IMG/VR virus record: IMGVR_UViG_3300047667_000404
Location: 1-22,188 of that record
Reading direction: 5' to 3' (one strand)
Origin: a virus
Length of the DNA: 22,188 bases
Positions 1 through 7,186 of this stretch are shown here, piece after piece. The number at the start of each line of letters is the position of its first letter. Position 1 is the stretch's first letter. The position numbers were made by a program, and so were the translations under genes. The notes beneath the pieces are model-generated. The model searched no databases. It saw only the letters and a program-made list of their open reading frames with translations, and was not told where the DNA came from.

Positions 1-1862
1 TCAAACGTAGTTTCGTCATGGTACATACACACTTGCTTGAAGTCAACCCCATCTACATATTTCTTTCTAAGTTCTATGTCCTGTAACACTGTTGCTTTTT
101 GCATTGTCAATGCCTCATCTGCTTGTAACATGAATACTAATATGTCCTTCTCATTACGTATTAATATCATCCTCCCATCTAAGCCCTTTATCTTCCCGTT
201 ATAGAACTCTGTCTTCTCTTGCTTACGTCCCTTCCATGTGTACTCCACTTGCTTCCTACGTGCTGTCTTCTTCCACTCAATCTTCAAGTGTTCTTCTAGC
301 TTAACCTGCGCTTGGAATACATCATCTAAGGCAAGCCTAAGCTTTGTTCCTAAGTTCTTAGCAGCCGTTTCATTAACAACACCCGCCATACTCCCTAGCT
401 TCTTGTTACCCGCATTAAACTTATAGGCGTAGTTGAAGTTCTTAGCACCACCCCTTGTGATAAGAGGATAACCTTCTGCTTCAAATACTTTGTTAAGCTC
501 ATCCCTAGCTCTCGTATGTGAGTCTGTACCCTTCTTCTTGTCTCCATTTAATATCATGTCCTCAAATACTTTATCTTCTATACCAGCATCCCTAGCTCTT
601 GAGATGAGCATCCTATCCTGACAACTAGCAGCATCCGCACTTATCAACACCATTCCTTTCTCAGCTATGAAGCACTTCCTCATCTGCATCCCATAGAAGC
701 TTTCTGTGTTAGGAACGTTAGCTATATTAGCATGTCTTACTCTGTACGTATCTGCAAAGCCTGACACTCTTGATTCAAGTCTACCATCTGCTCGTACCCT
801 GTCCAACCAACCCTGAATGTTCGAGCGTCTGTGTACACACTGAACCCGCTTACATATAAGTCTACCCATCTTCCCATCAACGCCAATGAAGCTGTCATCA
901 GAGGAGAGCTTAGGGCTCGTTCTAACAGGATTGCCATCTTCATCTACTTCCTTTTTACTGTAGTTGTATTCTTCTGGTTGCCATCCCAAATCGAGTAGAA
1001 ACTCCTTAACTTCTTTATCAGAGGCCAGATTAACTCTACGGAAATCCACCCTACAGAAAGGGCCACCCACATTGCTACTAAAATCATCCAAATCATTCTT
1101 ATCTATCCATTTTTGTAGTCTCAGTGCCATTGTCCCTGCTTTAGTGAAGGGAGCTTGAACACCCTCGCTCACACCATCTTCCATTCGGTCTTCTTTAATC
1201 GTTGGTATCATAGGTAGTTGGGGATGCAGCACTCTATCTATTCTATCCACCCACGTACTAAGCTGTCTTATGTAACGTTCACATCTAGGAATATCAAGCT
1301 TCCATCCATGCTTCTCTTGTCTACTGATACAATCCATGAAGTCCATGGTGAGCCATACAGCTCTAGGAGGGAAGTTGCCATTCTTGAGCTTCTTCTGCAT
1401 CTCTAAGTACACTAAGTACGTAATCTCTACATCCTCTACACATCTGTGCATCATAGCAGGGCTGTATGCACTCCAATCCTCGTGTTCCACCTTACCTCTA
1501 CCTACCCTATAACCCCAAGCTGCAAGGCTGTGAGGGCCACTGAGCTTCTTCCCATGCTCTTTGCAGTCAAGCTTCATCTGCTCAGGTACAGGTTGATTCT
1601 TATACAACTCTCTTGACAGTAGCACTGTATCTACTACACGTCCCTTGTACTCATAGCCCCATATCTTCTTGAGGAGTGGTACATCATATCCAATACCGTT
1701 GTGCATAATAAGCACTGTTGCCTTATCAAGCATAGCCTCAATCTTAGCTTGTGTTCTAAACCTCCACACTTGTTTTGTTTCTGTGCATTTAAACACAGCA
1801 CACCATATCTGTGTCGCATCTTGATAAAGGCCATCAGCCTCTAGGTCACATACTAATTTCAT
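1..1862 (-). CDS. T7-type family A DNA polymerase (C-terminus beyond window)
   Basis: This is the replicative phage DNA polymerase with 3'-5' proofreading exonuclease; 620 codons are visible and the gene continues past the left edge. Read directly: exonuclease motif I DLEADGL with D6 and E8 (as in T7 gp5 D5/E7), exo II around HNGIGYDVPLL, and exo III in HRCVEDVEITYLVY. The polymerase domain has motif A SADAASCQDRML (D410), motif B with R470, K474 and Y478 in TRGGAKNFNYAYKF, and motif C MYHDE (H615-D616-E617). The T7 protein is 704 residues, so perhaps 50-90 residues are missing. The start ATG has AGGAG seven bases upstream. It is the last gene seen of the leftward operon, 38 bases after its neighbour. 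Oddity: the motif A position normally Glu (steric gate) is Gln415. Family assignment is secure from the ordered motifs. Confidence 0.96.
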   Translation of the reverse strand, partial: MKLVCDLEADGLYQDATQIWCAVFKCTETKQVWRFRTQAKIEAMLDKATVLIMHNGIGYDVPLLKKIWGYEYKGRVVDTVLLSRELYKNQPVPEQMKLDCKEHGKKLSGPHSLAAWGYRVGRGKVEHEDWSAYSPAMMHRCVEDVEITYLVYLEMQKKLKNGNFPPRAVWLTMDFMDCISRQEKHGWKLDIPRCERYIRQLSTWVDRIDRVLHPQLPMIPTIKEDRMEDGVSEGVQAPFTKAGTMALRLQKWIDKNDLDDFSSNVGGPFCRVDFRRVNLASDKEVKEFLLDLGWQPEEYNYSKKEVDEDGNPVRTSPKLSSDDSFIGVDGKMGRLICKRVQCVHRRSNIQGWLDRVRADGRLESRVSGFADTYRVRHANIANVPNTESFYGMQMRKCFIAEKGMVLISADAASCQDRMLISRARDAGIEDKVFEDMILNGDKKKGTDSHTRARDELNKVFEAEGYPLITRGGAKNFNYAYKFNAGNKKLGSMAGVVNETAAKNLGTKLRLALDDVFQAQVKLEEHLKIEWKKTARRKQVEYTWKGRKQEKTEFYNGKIKGLDGRMILIRNEKDILVFMLQADEALTMQKATVLQDIELRKKYVDGVDFKQVCMYHDETTF

Positions 1863-1900
1863 TCTGTTCTCCTGTATCCAAATACAATATCGAATGTTAC

Positions 1901-2071
1901 TTAATCTTCATATCCCCAATTACTTGCAAACTCACGTGCCTCCGTAAGCGTTGAAAAATAGTTGTACTCCACACAGCGAGCACCATTCTTTTTATACTGA
2001 ACGCACCAATACGAAGGTATACCACAATCTGCTTCTTGATGAAATATATCTAATATTTTTATATCATTCAT
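1901..2071 (-). CDS. Hypothetical protein, 56 aa
   Basis: I do not recognise this small gene. The product begins MNDIKILDIFHQEADCG, ends in FASNWGYED, and carries two Cys and several aromatic residues; no membrane segment is visible. Its ATG overlaps the preceding stop codon by one base (TGATG), which supports the start and suggests coupled translation. It sits directly before the DNA polymerase gene in the leftward operon. Composition is that of a soluble phage accessory protein; function unknown. Confidence 0.7.
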   Translation of the reverse strand: MNDIKILDIFHQEADCGIPSYWCVQYKKNGARCVEYNYFSTLTEAREFASNWGYED

Positions 2072-2394
2072 CACACACCTTCCTTTAGTGCTTTGGCTTC
2101 TACTTGCAAGTCAATGGCTTTCACTCTCAAATCAGCAACATCAATCCAATACCTATCCACTAAATAGTACCTTTCCACGCTGCTGAGAGCATCCTCAATA
2201 CCCTTAGCTTGCTGCTCTAATTGCCAAACGTGCAAATCTTTACTAGTAACCCAAAATCCCTTTGGAGCAGGTAACTCCTTCTCAAGCTCTGCAATGTGCA
2301 TAATGGTGGTACTCATTAGCTCGCCTACTTGTAGTTGTCCTGTCTCAAAACAATGCGTTTCAAAGTCTATAAGTTCTTTTTTAATATCACTCAT
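2071..2394 (-). CDS. Hypothetical protein with helical/coiled-coil character, 107 aa
   Basis: Not recognised. The sequence is rich in Glu, Lys, Leu and Ala with long predicted-helix stretches (residues about 1-45 and 55-107, for instance LRVKAIDLQVEAKALKE), suggesting an amphipathic coiled-coil protein. No Cys cluster, signal peptide or membrane segment is seen. The start ATG overlaps the preceding TGA as ATGA, and the stop is overlapped by the next start. It belongs to the leftward accessory cluster upstream of DNA polymerase. Confidence 0.75.
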   Translation of the reverse strand: MSDIKKELIDFETHCFETGQLQVGELMSTTIMHIAELEKELPAPKGFWVTSKDLHVWQLEQQAKGIEDALSSVERYYLVDRYWIDVADLRVKAIDLQVEAKALKEGV

Positions 2395-2570
2395 AACTTA
2401 CCTTCCTCTAGTACTAAATCTGTGGCAGTTGCATCTCTCCAACGTGTGTGCACACCTCTCAAACTAGGTTGTATGTCATCATTCCATGTTTCATCTACCT
2501 CGAAAGCAACTTGCAAAACTAAAATAGACTCCCGCAAAAACCTTTTCTGTTCCCTATAACGTGTCTTCAT
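2391..2570 (-). CDS. Hypothetical protein, 59 aa
   Basis: Not recognised. I place the start at the ATG at 2570 (product begins MKTRYREQKRFLRES) because it overlaps the upstream stop codon as TGATG and follows a purine-rich Shine-Dalgarno stretch (GGAAGGGAA). An ATG 21 bases further upstream in the same frame would overlap the exported-protein gene by 22 bases and is less likely. The N-terminus is basic and the C-terminus acidic (VLEEGKL). Function unknown. Confidence 0.65.
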   Translation of the reverse strand: MKTRYREQKRFLRESILVLQVAFEVDETWNDDIQPSLRGVHTRWRDATATDLVLEEGKL

Positions 2571-2881
2571 CACACAGTTCCCTTCCAACAAGCTATATAA
2601 TATTTATTAGCAAACTCTCTAATAATTCTCTTTCTGTACATGTCTGTCTCATACACCCTTATTTGATAAGCATCAATAACTATGTGCATGTGTGCTCTGT
2701 ACAGCCAATCTTCTGTCACTTGCTTCCCCATGATGTCAACAACATCCTGAGCATCCATACCAGCCTGTCTTGATTGCATTGTAGCACTAGCCACATTCTT
2801 AATATTCAAACACACATCTGGTCTAGCTGCGTGTGCAAAGAGTGGTATCATTAAGGCTGTTAGTAGTATTAGTTTTTTCAT
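2570..2881 (-). CDS. Exported (periplasmic) hypothetical protein, 103 aa
   Basis: The N-terminus MKKLILLTALMIPLFAHA is a textbook Sec signal peptide: basic n-region, hydrophobic core, and an A-H-A motif giving predicted cleavage after residue 18. The mature part is about 85 residues with Cys24 and Cys98, which could form a disulphide in the periplasm; there is no lipobox Cys at the cleavage site, so it is not a lipoprotein. The mature domain has helical segments with Gln, Arg and Ala. The family is not recognised. Its position among replication genes rather than lysis genes suggests an early or middle role such as superinfection exclusion or envelope modification, which is inference only. Start overlaps the preceding stop as ATGA. 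Confidence 0.8.
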   Translation of the reverse strand: MKKLILLTALMIPLFAHAARPDVCLNIKNVASATMQSRQAGMDAQDVVDIMGKQVTEDWLYRAHMHIVIDAYQIRVYETDMYRKRIIREFANKYYIACWKGTV

Positions 2882-3246
2882 AACAACTCCTTATTCTCAT
2901 GTATGTTGCCGATTATTTCCGCATCAAATGATTGCACTGCACTGTAGAGAGAGGAGTATGATTTGACGTTACCAGTCTGAAACTGGTCATGATTAAAGCG
3001 AACCTCTAGATTATGTCTCCCTTCATCCCATAAGCAGTTTAGTTTTTGACTTACAACATCGCCCTCATAAATATCAACGCCATTCTTATCTTGTAGGCCA
3101 GTAAATTGCTCACTCTCCTTCGAAGCAACATTTAAACCCACAGGGGATACAAAGCCGCCATCAATATAACCCCAGTAGTGGAATGTATCCCCATAACCGG
3201 AGACATAAGCATCTTTGAGTTTTTGCCTGTATTTAATCTGTTTCAC
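2878..3246 (-). CDS. YopX-family protein, 122 aa
   Basis: The sequence carries the hallmarks of the YopX protein family (common in phages and prophages, function unknown): an N-terminal IKYR, the central signature EQFTGLQDKNGVDIYEGDVV (residues about 46-65), and the C-terminal EIIGNIHENKELL. The family core is a small beta-rich domain. Translation begins at a GTG (3246) preceded by AAGGGG at suitable spacing; no ATG in the frame would retain the conserved N-terminus. It follows its neighbour by 14 bases and its stop overlaps the exported-protein start. Family assignment rests on recognised motifs; the biological role is not established. Confidence 0.9.
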   Translation of the reverse strand: MKQIKYRQKLKDAYVSGYGDTFHYWGYIDGGFVSPVGLNVASKESEQFTGLQDKNGVDIYEGDVVSQKLNCLWDEGRHNLEVRFNHDQFQTGNVKSYSSLYSAVQSFDAEIIGNIHENKELL

Positions 3247-3260
3247 ACCTTACCCCTTGT

Positions 3261-3515
3261 TTATATTTTATCATTACTGATAATGGAATACGTACTAATT
3301 CTTAGCTTTCTATACCCCTCCTCAGTTCGGAGCTCCTCCCCTATGCTTATGCTTTGCCCTTTATCGTTTTCAATCTCAACGAAGATAGGGTTTTGCGCGT
3401 CTGTGTCATCAATAATTATATTTATAGACATGTCTGCCTCCTCATGGTTATGTAATTTATCAATTACAGCGTTAAAACTTTCTTTTATTGCTATCATTTC
3501 ATCAAATATGTTCAT
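3261..3515 (-). CDS. Hypothetical protein, 84 aa
   Basis: Not recognised. An N-terminal helix (MNIFDEMIAIKESFNAV) precedes a probable beta-strand region with strongly acidic and hydrophobic alternation (MSINIIIDDTDAQNPIFVEI), and a C-terminus resembling TEEGYRKLRISTYSII. No membrane or metal-binding motif. The ATG lies five bases after GGGGAAGG and the gene overlaps the end of the sigma-like gene by 14 bases, so the two are probably translated in a coupled fashion. Confidence 0.75.
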   Translation of the reverse strand: MNIFDEMIAIKESFNAVIDKLHNHEEADMSINIIIDDTDAQNPIFVEIENDKGQSISIGEELRTEEGYRKLRISTYSIISNDKI

Positions 3516-3978
3516 TAGACCTTCCCCTTGTTGCCAACCCTTTCTTATTTCGAATGTAATCAGGACTAAGCCCTACCACTTCCCCTATTTCTCTAAATGA
3601 ATATCCTAATGCTTCCATCTGTTGCACCTCTGTTAGTTTGTAAAACTCTCTCTCAGCATATATCTTATCTTCATAAGCTTCCTCCACTGGTGCATCATGC
3701 CACACTTCCATGTGCTCTGCACTGTTAGTTAGTTTTATATTAGCCTTAATTGGCCTACACACTTCCTGCATCACTAGGAGTTTAATATACACACTCTTAG
3801 AAGCTAGCTCTGGATTATACTTAGGGATGTTCTTTAAGACAGTGAGGACAACATTCTGTACTATGTCTTCGTAATCAGGAGTCCAAGCTTCACATATATT
3901 CCATTTCTTTAATAGATAATGTATGAGCTTCATGTTATCCCCTAGCCATTCTGGTGTTAACGGCTCGTTGTCTTTCAT
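3502..3978 (-). CDS. Sigma-70-family-like small protein (putative transcription switch factor), 158 aa
   Basis: The layout resembles a compact two-domain sigma factor. Residues about 17-80 look like region 2: a helix LIHYLLKKWN, then DYEDIVQNVVLTVLKNIPKY (compare the D-L-V-Q-E-x-F-L core and F-D-P segment of sigma region 2), then a helix with VYIKLLVMQEVCRPIK. After an acidic linker, residues about 115-148 (LTEVQQMEALGYSFREIG, EVVGLSPDYIRNKK) read as a region-4-type helix-turn-helix of the form Leu-x-Glu-x-Gln, Gly-x-S-x-x-E-I, G-x-S-x-x-x-I. Length matches ECF-like minimal sigma factors. It overlaps both neighbours (ATGA upstream, 14 bases downstream). Alternative: a terminase-small-like or other HTH regulator that merely resembles sigma. 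Binding to host RNA polymerase is inference. Confidence 0.6.
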   Translation of the reverse strand: MKDNEPLTPEWLGDNMKLIHYLLKKWNICEAWTPDYEDIVQNVVLTVLKNIPKYNPELASKSVYIKLLVMQEVCRPIKANIKLTNSAEHMEVWHDAPVEEAYEDKIYAEREFYKLTEVQQMEALGYSFREIGEVVGLSPDYIRNKKGLATRGRSNEHI

Positions 3979-4172
3979 ATCCCCTCCAATTCATTATCAA
4001 TTATTGTAAGCCTATGTAGCTCCTTATCAATAGCTACAATCTCAGCATCCATCTCATCTATCTGAGCCATGTATCCGGCTCTGTTGTACTCTATGTTTGT
4101 TGCTCTATCAATCAAGCTTGTACGTCTGGTATCACTAAGTTTTAATATGGCGTGTCTTAGTATGTCATTCAT
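3975..4172 (-). CDS. Hypothetical coiled-coil protein, 65 aa
   Basis: Not recognised. It is a short, mostly helical protein; residues about 28-60 (YMAQIDEMDAEIVAIDKELH) show heptad-like spacing of Ile, Met and Leu typical of a coiled coil. Starts and ends in ATGA overlaps with its neighbours, immediately upstream of the sigma-like gene. No catalytic motif is visible. Confidence 0.7.
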   Translation of the reverse strand: MNDILRHAILKLSDTRRTSLIDRATNIEYNRAGYMAQIDEMDAEIVAIDKELHRLTIIDNELEGI

Positions 4173-4417
4173 TGCTTACGTTCCTTTAATACTTCGTACA
4201 ATCTGACTCGATTGTCTAAATACCTATTATCATAAACTTGCTCATGCAGTTCATGGATTAAGATTTCAGCCCTTGCTTGCTGGGTTTCTAGCTCAACGAT
4301 ACGTTCCTCAAGATTATGTATAATTCCAGTAACTTCTTCTCCGTAAAGCATTCTATTATCTTCATATACTCTCAAATATGTTGCTTTTTGGGATATTTTA
4401 CTGTGGTATCTACTCAT
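4169..4417 (-). CDS. Hypothetical coiled-coil protein, 82 aa
   Basis: Not recognised. The start is placed at the ATG at 4417 (MSRYHSKISQ): AGGAG lies seven bases upstream and the ATG overlaps the end of the preceding 51-residue gene. Another in-frame ATG at 4423 sits only one base from the same Shine-Dalgarno and is unlikely. Residues about 32-60 (GIIHNLEERIVELETQQARA) form a plausible coiled coil. It neighbours another small coiled-coil gene, so the two products might associate, which is inference. Confidence 0.7.
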   Translation of the reverse strand: MSRYHSKISQKATYLRVYEDNRMLYGEEVTGIIHNLEERIVELETQQARAEILIHELHEQVYDNRYLDNRVRLYEVLKERKQ

Positions 4418-4565
4418 CGTCATGCTCCTGTTGTTTAAGTCGAAGAAGCTCAACAACAGCTTCTTCTTCACCATATGGCCCTGCTACACAGTAACAAGCA
4501 TCATTATCAAAGACAAACCACTCACCATCCCCTGTACACCCTTCTTCTACAAAATATTTACTCAT
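4410..4565 (-). CDS. Hypothetical acidic protein, 51 aa
   Basis: A short gene found by direct reading. The product begins MSKYFVEEGCTGDGEWFVFD and ends in a charged helix (LLRLKQQEHDDE). Strands with W-F-V-F-D, then Cys pairs and the phrase GPYGEEEAVVELL, resemble small phage proteins in which a beta hairpin precedes one helix. It overlaps the primase-helicase stop by eight bases and the next gene by eight. Strongly acidic overall. Function unknown. Confidence 0.65.
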   Translation of the reverse strand: MSKYFVEEGCTGDGEWFVFDNDACYCVAGPYGEEEAVVELLRLKQQEHDDE

Positions 4566-6222
4566 AGTTGTCTTCCTGTTCTTCTAGTTTACCTTTAGAT
4601 GGCTTCCACGTTAACGGGATTGCCTCTGCTACACCGAACTCTCTGTCTTCTAGTATGTGTAACACACGTTGAGAGTTTAGATATTCCTTGTCCTCACCTT
4701 CTGTAATCTTCCAAACTTGTAGCCCTATAGCTGCATTACATGTTTGAGCCATAGCACTACTACCTGCAAAATCATCACTTGTTGGTATACGTCCTTGACT
4801 CCATTGCTTATCCCCTTTAGGTGCCTTGTTGTAGTGACAGAATACATGAGCTGTAAATCCGTAGTTAGCTGCATCCTCTGCTAGTTCCCTTGTCATGCTG
4901 ATTAGGAAGTCATTACGCTCACTACTATTCATCTTAGTAGTGAAGTTAGTAATGGGGTCTATGTATACAGTTTTAATTCCCTGTAGCAGCACTTCTTCCT
5001 TAATAAGCTGTCTAGTAGAAGTCCAATCAGGTGTTTGCCACTTGTCAAAGAGATGCACCTTCTCACCTATAATACTCTCTGCCTTGTCTACATCATCAGG
5101 ATTAACCACAATGTTAGGGTCGTGGAACACTTTATTAACCAAACTACCTGCTAGTCTACGTAGTGTGGCTTTAGGTGAAGACTCAGGACTCACAATCAAC
5201 ACCTTCTGATTGTGTTCCATTATGTTCCATCCTGCTAAGTGATTAACAAGTGTTGTCTTCCCTCCCTTTGGTGGTGCGCCCCAATATATAACCTCACCCT
5301 CTCTCTGTCCTCTTGTGAGCTTAGTAAGTGTAGCCCAAGGATAGCTTTTACCAAATGCAAGGGGTACTTTAAGCTCTGCAAACATACCCTTATCAGGTAC
5401 AACAACACCAACAGACAAAGGAACACCAGCATTGTAACAACTGCTAACTAATTCAGCTTCCTTACCTTGCTTCACCATGTCATTAGCATCTTTCTCAGAA
5501 TATTTAGCTATTTTCACAGTATAATCTTCTGGAAATAGAGCGATAATAGCCTTGACAGCTACATCCCCTGCCTTCTCATCATAATCAGGACAGAATACAA
5601 CTTGCTTCCACTTGTCTGTTATGTCTTTCAAGACAGGTTGTAACGTTTTAATTACACTATCAGCACCTTGGGACAGAGAAATAACAGCAACTTTCTGCTT
5701 CTTCTGCCTCACCCATGCTGTGAACATGGCAATTGCGTCTTCTTCCCCCTCTGTTACGTATAAACTATACCCACCTACTTCTAATGCTTCCTTCCATCCA
5801 AATGGCTCCGCATTCTTAACACTACCTACAGTGTAAAACTTCTTCGGGTCGTGCAAACGTACCTTGTATCCAGTGGTATCATGTTTAATTCTACGTGGGT
5901 AATACGTTTCTGTTAATGTCTTTCCGTCCCTTGTACTAACGCCATGCTTAACACCAAAGTGTTCGTAAGCCATCCTCTTTAGACCTCTCTCAGGATGATT
6001 AAACGTACCAAGGTCACCTACCCACTTAATACACTTAGGCTCTTGTGGGATGTACTCAACGTCACTATCAGGCAAAGATGAGAGAGCTTGTGTGTTGTAG
6101 TATGTTTTACATGTAGGTTGGAAACAATATCCCGTCCTTACACCATCTTCTTCAAACACTTGTAAGCTCTTCTCATCTCCACATGTGGGACAAGCTATGC
6201 GAGCTACGCAACTTCCACTCAT
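4558..6222 (-). CDS. Bifunctional DNA primase-helicase (T7 gp4-like), 554 aa
   Basis: This protein makes RNA primers and unwinds DNA at the phage fork. Residues 11-38 form a zinc-binding domain (C11, C14, C33, C38, spacing CX2C-X18-CX4C). A TOPRIM catalytic core follows: VTEGEEDAIAMF with E158 (T7 E157 equivalent), SLSQGADS near 183-189, and CPDYDEKAGD with D213 and D215. The RecA-like helicase has Walker A GAPPKGGKTT (315-324, K322), Walker B VYIDP (419-423), and the downstream HYNKAPKGD and SDDFAGSSAMAQ segments (463-492) that match the H3/H4 region of DnaB/gp4 helicases. Length is close to T7 gp4 (566). The start overlaps the upstream stop as TAATG. It would act with the DNA polymerase encoded downstream in the same operon. 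Confidence 0.96.
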   Translation of the reverse strand: MSGSCVARIACPTCGDEKSLQVFEEDGVRTGYCFQPTCKTYYNTQALSSLPDSDVEYIPQEPKCIKWVGDLGTFNHPERGLKRMAYEHFGVKHGVSTRDGKTLTETYYPRRIKHDTTGYKVRLHDPKKFYTVGSVKNAEPFGWKEALEVGGYSLYVTEGEEDAIAMFTAWVRQKKQKVAVISLSQGADSVIKTLQPVLKDITDKWKQVVFCPDYDEKAGDVAVKAIIALFPEDYTVKIAKYSEKDANDMVKQGKEAELVSSCYNAGVPLSVGVVVPDKGMFAELKVPLAFGKSYPWATLTKLTRGQREGEVIYWGAPPKGGKTTLVNHLAGWNIMEHNQKVLIVSPESSPKATLRRLAGSLVNKVFHDPNIVVNPDDVDKAESIIGEKVHLFDKWQTPDWTSTRQLIKEEVLLQGIKTVYIDPITNFTTKMNSSERNDFLISMTRELAEDAANYGFTAHVFCHYNKAPKGDKQWSQGRIPTSDDFAGSSAMAQTCNAAIGLQVWKITEGEDKEYLNSQRVLHILEDREFGVAEAIPLTWKPSKGKLEEQEDNYE

Positions 6223-6911
6223 TAAACACCCCTAATTAATAATGTAAGCTGTTCATCTGTGTGTGCTGCTCTGAATGCTTTACGTGCAGAATGTGTGTTA
6301 AAGGATATCTTCTCCCAATAATGAGACATATCCATCTGGTAGAAGCTCCCATCATTTAAAAGTATTAAACAATACTCACCACGTACTCCACCATCAGCAA
6401 TCTGAGCACGTCTTAACTCTTGTTCAAGCTTTAAGTACTCAAGATATTTCTCTGCTGAGAGTTCGTCATGGAAGGCTATACCTGCTGCAACCCTTTGGCG
6501 GTCTAAACTCGATACGCAGCTAGATGTGTCTTGGAATACTGCTTGAAGAGTAATCCAATAAACCGTATCCCTTTTTAAATCATCTGGACTCATCACCCTA
6601 CCTGTCTTAGCTTCTGGCTTATCAATAATAGCCTTTAGCTTATCCATCTCTATCTGCATTACTGCCATTTGTTCTTGTGCTGTTTGCTTGTTCATGTCTT
6701 TTCCTAGGAGTTGCATCATTTCTGTGTATGTTACGATTGTTGGGTTGTGTACCCCTGCCCAAGTCCCCCAATTCCCCGCTTCAGTAACACCAATATAAGG
6801 TTCCTTATGTCTAAAATCAAATTGACCAAGAGGTTTTATATAAAGGAGATTATCAATCTGCTCTTGTGTCAAATCCCTCAACCTGCACATTGTATTCCTA
6901 ATGTTATTCAT
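6222..6911 (-). CDS. Hypothetical protein, 229 aa
   Basis: Not recognised despite its size. Three consecutive ATGs (6917, 6914, 6911) follow GAGGGAG; the third is best spaced and overlaps the upstream stop, so I use it. N-terminal part contains EPYIGVTEAGNWGTWAG; the middle (EQMAVMQIEMDKLKAIID) and residues around EKYLEYLKLEQELRRAQIA look helical or coiled. The C-terminal part (GEYCLILLNDGSFYQMDM) looks like beta strands followed by helix. No nuclease, Walker or zinc motif seen. Because it lies between the ligase-like gene and primase-helicase, a replication or DNA-metabolism accessory role is possible, but this is inference from position only. Confidence 0.75.
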   Translation of the reverse strand: MNNIRNTMCRLRDLTQEQIDNLLYIKPLGQFDFRHKEPYIGVTEAGNWGTWAGVHNPTIVTYTEMMQLLGKDMNKQTAQEQMAVMQIEMDKLKAIIDKPEAKTGRVMSPDDLKRDTVYWITLQAVFQDTSSCVSSLDRQRVAAGIAFHDELSAEKYLEYLKLEQELRRAQIADGGVRGEYCLILLNDGSFYQMDMSHYWEKISFNTHSARKAFRAAHTDEQLTLLIRGV

Positions 6912-7005
6912 CATCATCTCCCTCTTGTTCTTCTTCGCCTTCAAAATGAGGGCTACGTGGGTCAGTGGTATCACCATAATAATTCATGTTATCAGGATAA
7001 TTCAT
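6904..7005 (-). CDS. Small acidic protein, 33 aa
   Basis: Found by direct reading. GGGAGG lies six bases before the ATG at 7005; a second in-frame ATG at 6987 is the alternative. The product starts MNYPDNMNYYGDT and ends in an acidic tail (FEGEEEQEGDDDE) of about ten negative charges. It overlaps both neighbours (14 and 8 bases). Acidic C-terminal tails are used by some phage DNA-binding proteins to modulate activity, but nothing specific can be claimed here. Confidence 0.5.
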   Translation of the reverse strand: MNYPDNMNYYGDTTDPRSPHFEGEEEQEGDDDE

Positions 7006-7186
7006 TAATAGCCTCCCATTGTTCAAGGAATTCCACTTGGTCAGGTTTATACACAGACATTGTATGCACACCCTTTAAGTTCAAATGTACAATCAATCCC
7101 ACAACTGCAACATCATCAAAGAATGCAAAATGATTGGGTGTTATTGTGTACAAGTACTCCGTATTACCTAGTTTGGATATCTTCAT
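6992..7186 (-). CDS. Hypothetical protein, 64 aa
   Basis: Not recognised. I place the start at 7186 (MKISKLGNTEYLYTITPNHF) because that ATG overlaps the ligase stop codon as TAATG; an in-frame ATG 15 bases upstream lies inside the ligase gene. The protein is predicted mostly beta (YLYTI, FAFFDDVAVVGLIVHL) with a C-terminal helix (QVEFLEQWEAINEL). No signal peptide. Confidence 0.7.
   Translation of the reverse strand: MKISKLGNTEYLYTITPNHFAFFDDVAVVGLIVHLNLKGVHTMSVYKPDQVEFLEQWEAINELS

Noticed and set aside
3178-3600. 140-codon rightward frame over the YopX and sigma-like genes
   Set aside because: It lies opposite well-supported genes, reads as low-quality hydrophobic/serine sequence and has no ribosome site.
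6711-7133. 140-codon rightward frame with His/Cys-rich sequence
   Set aside because: Shadow of the leftward genes at 6222-7186; composition is typical of an antisense frame.
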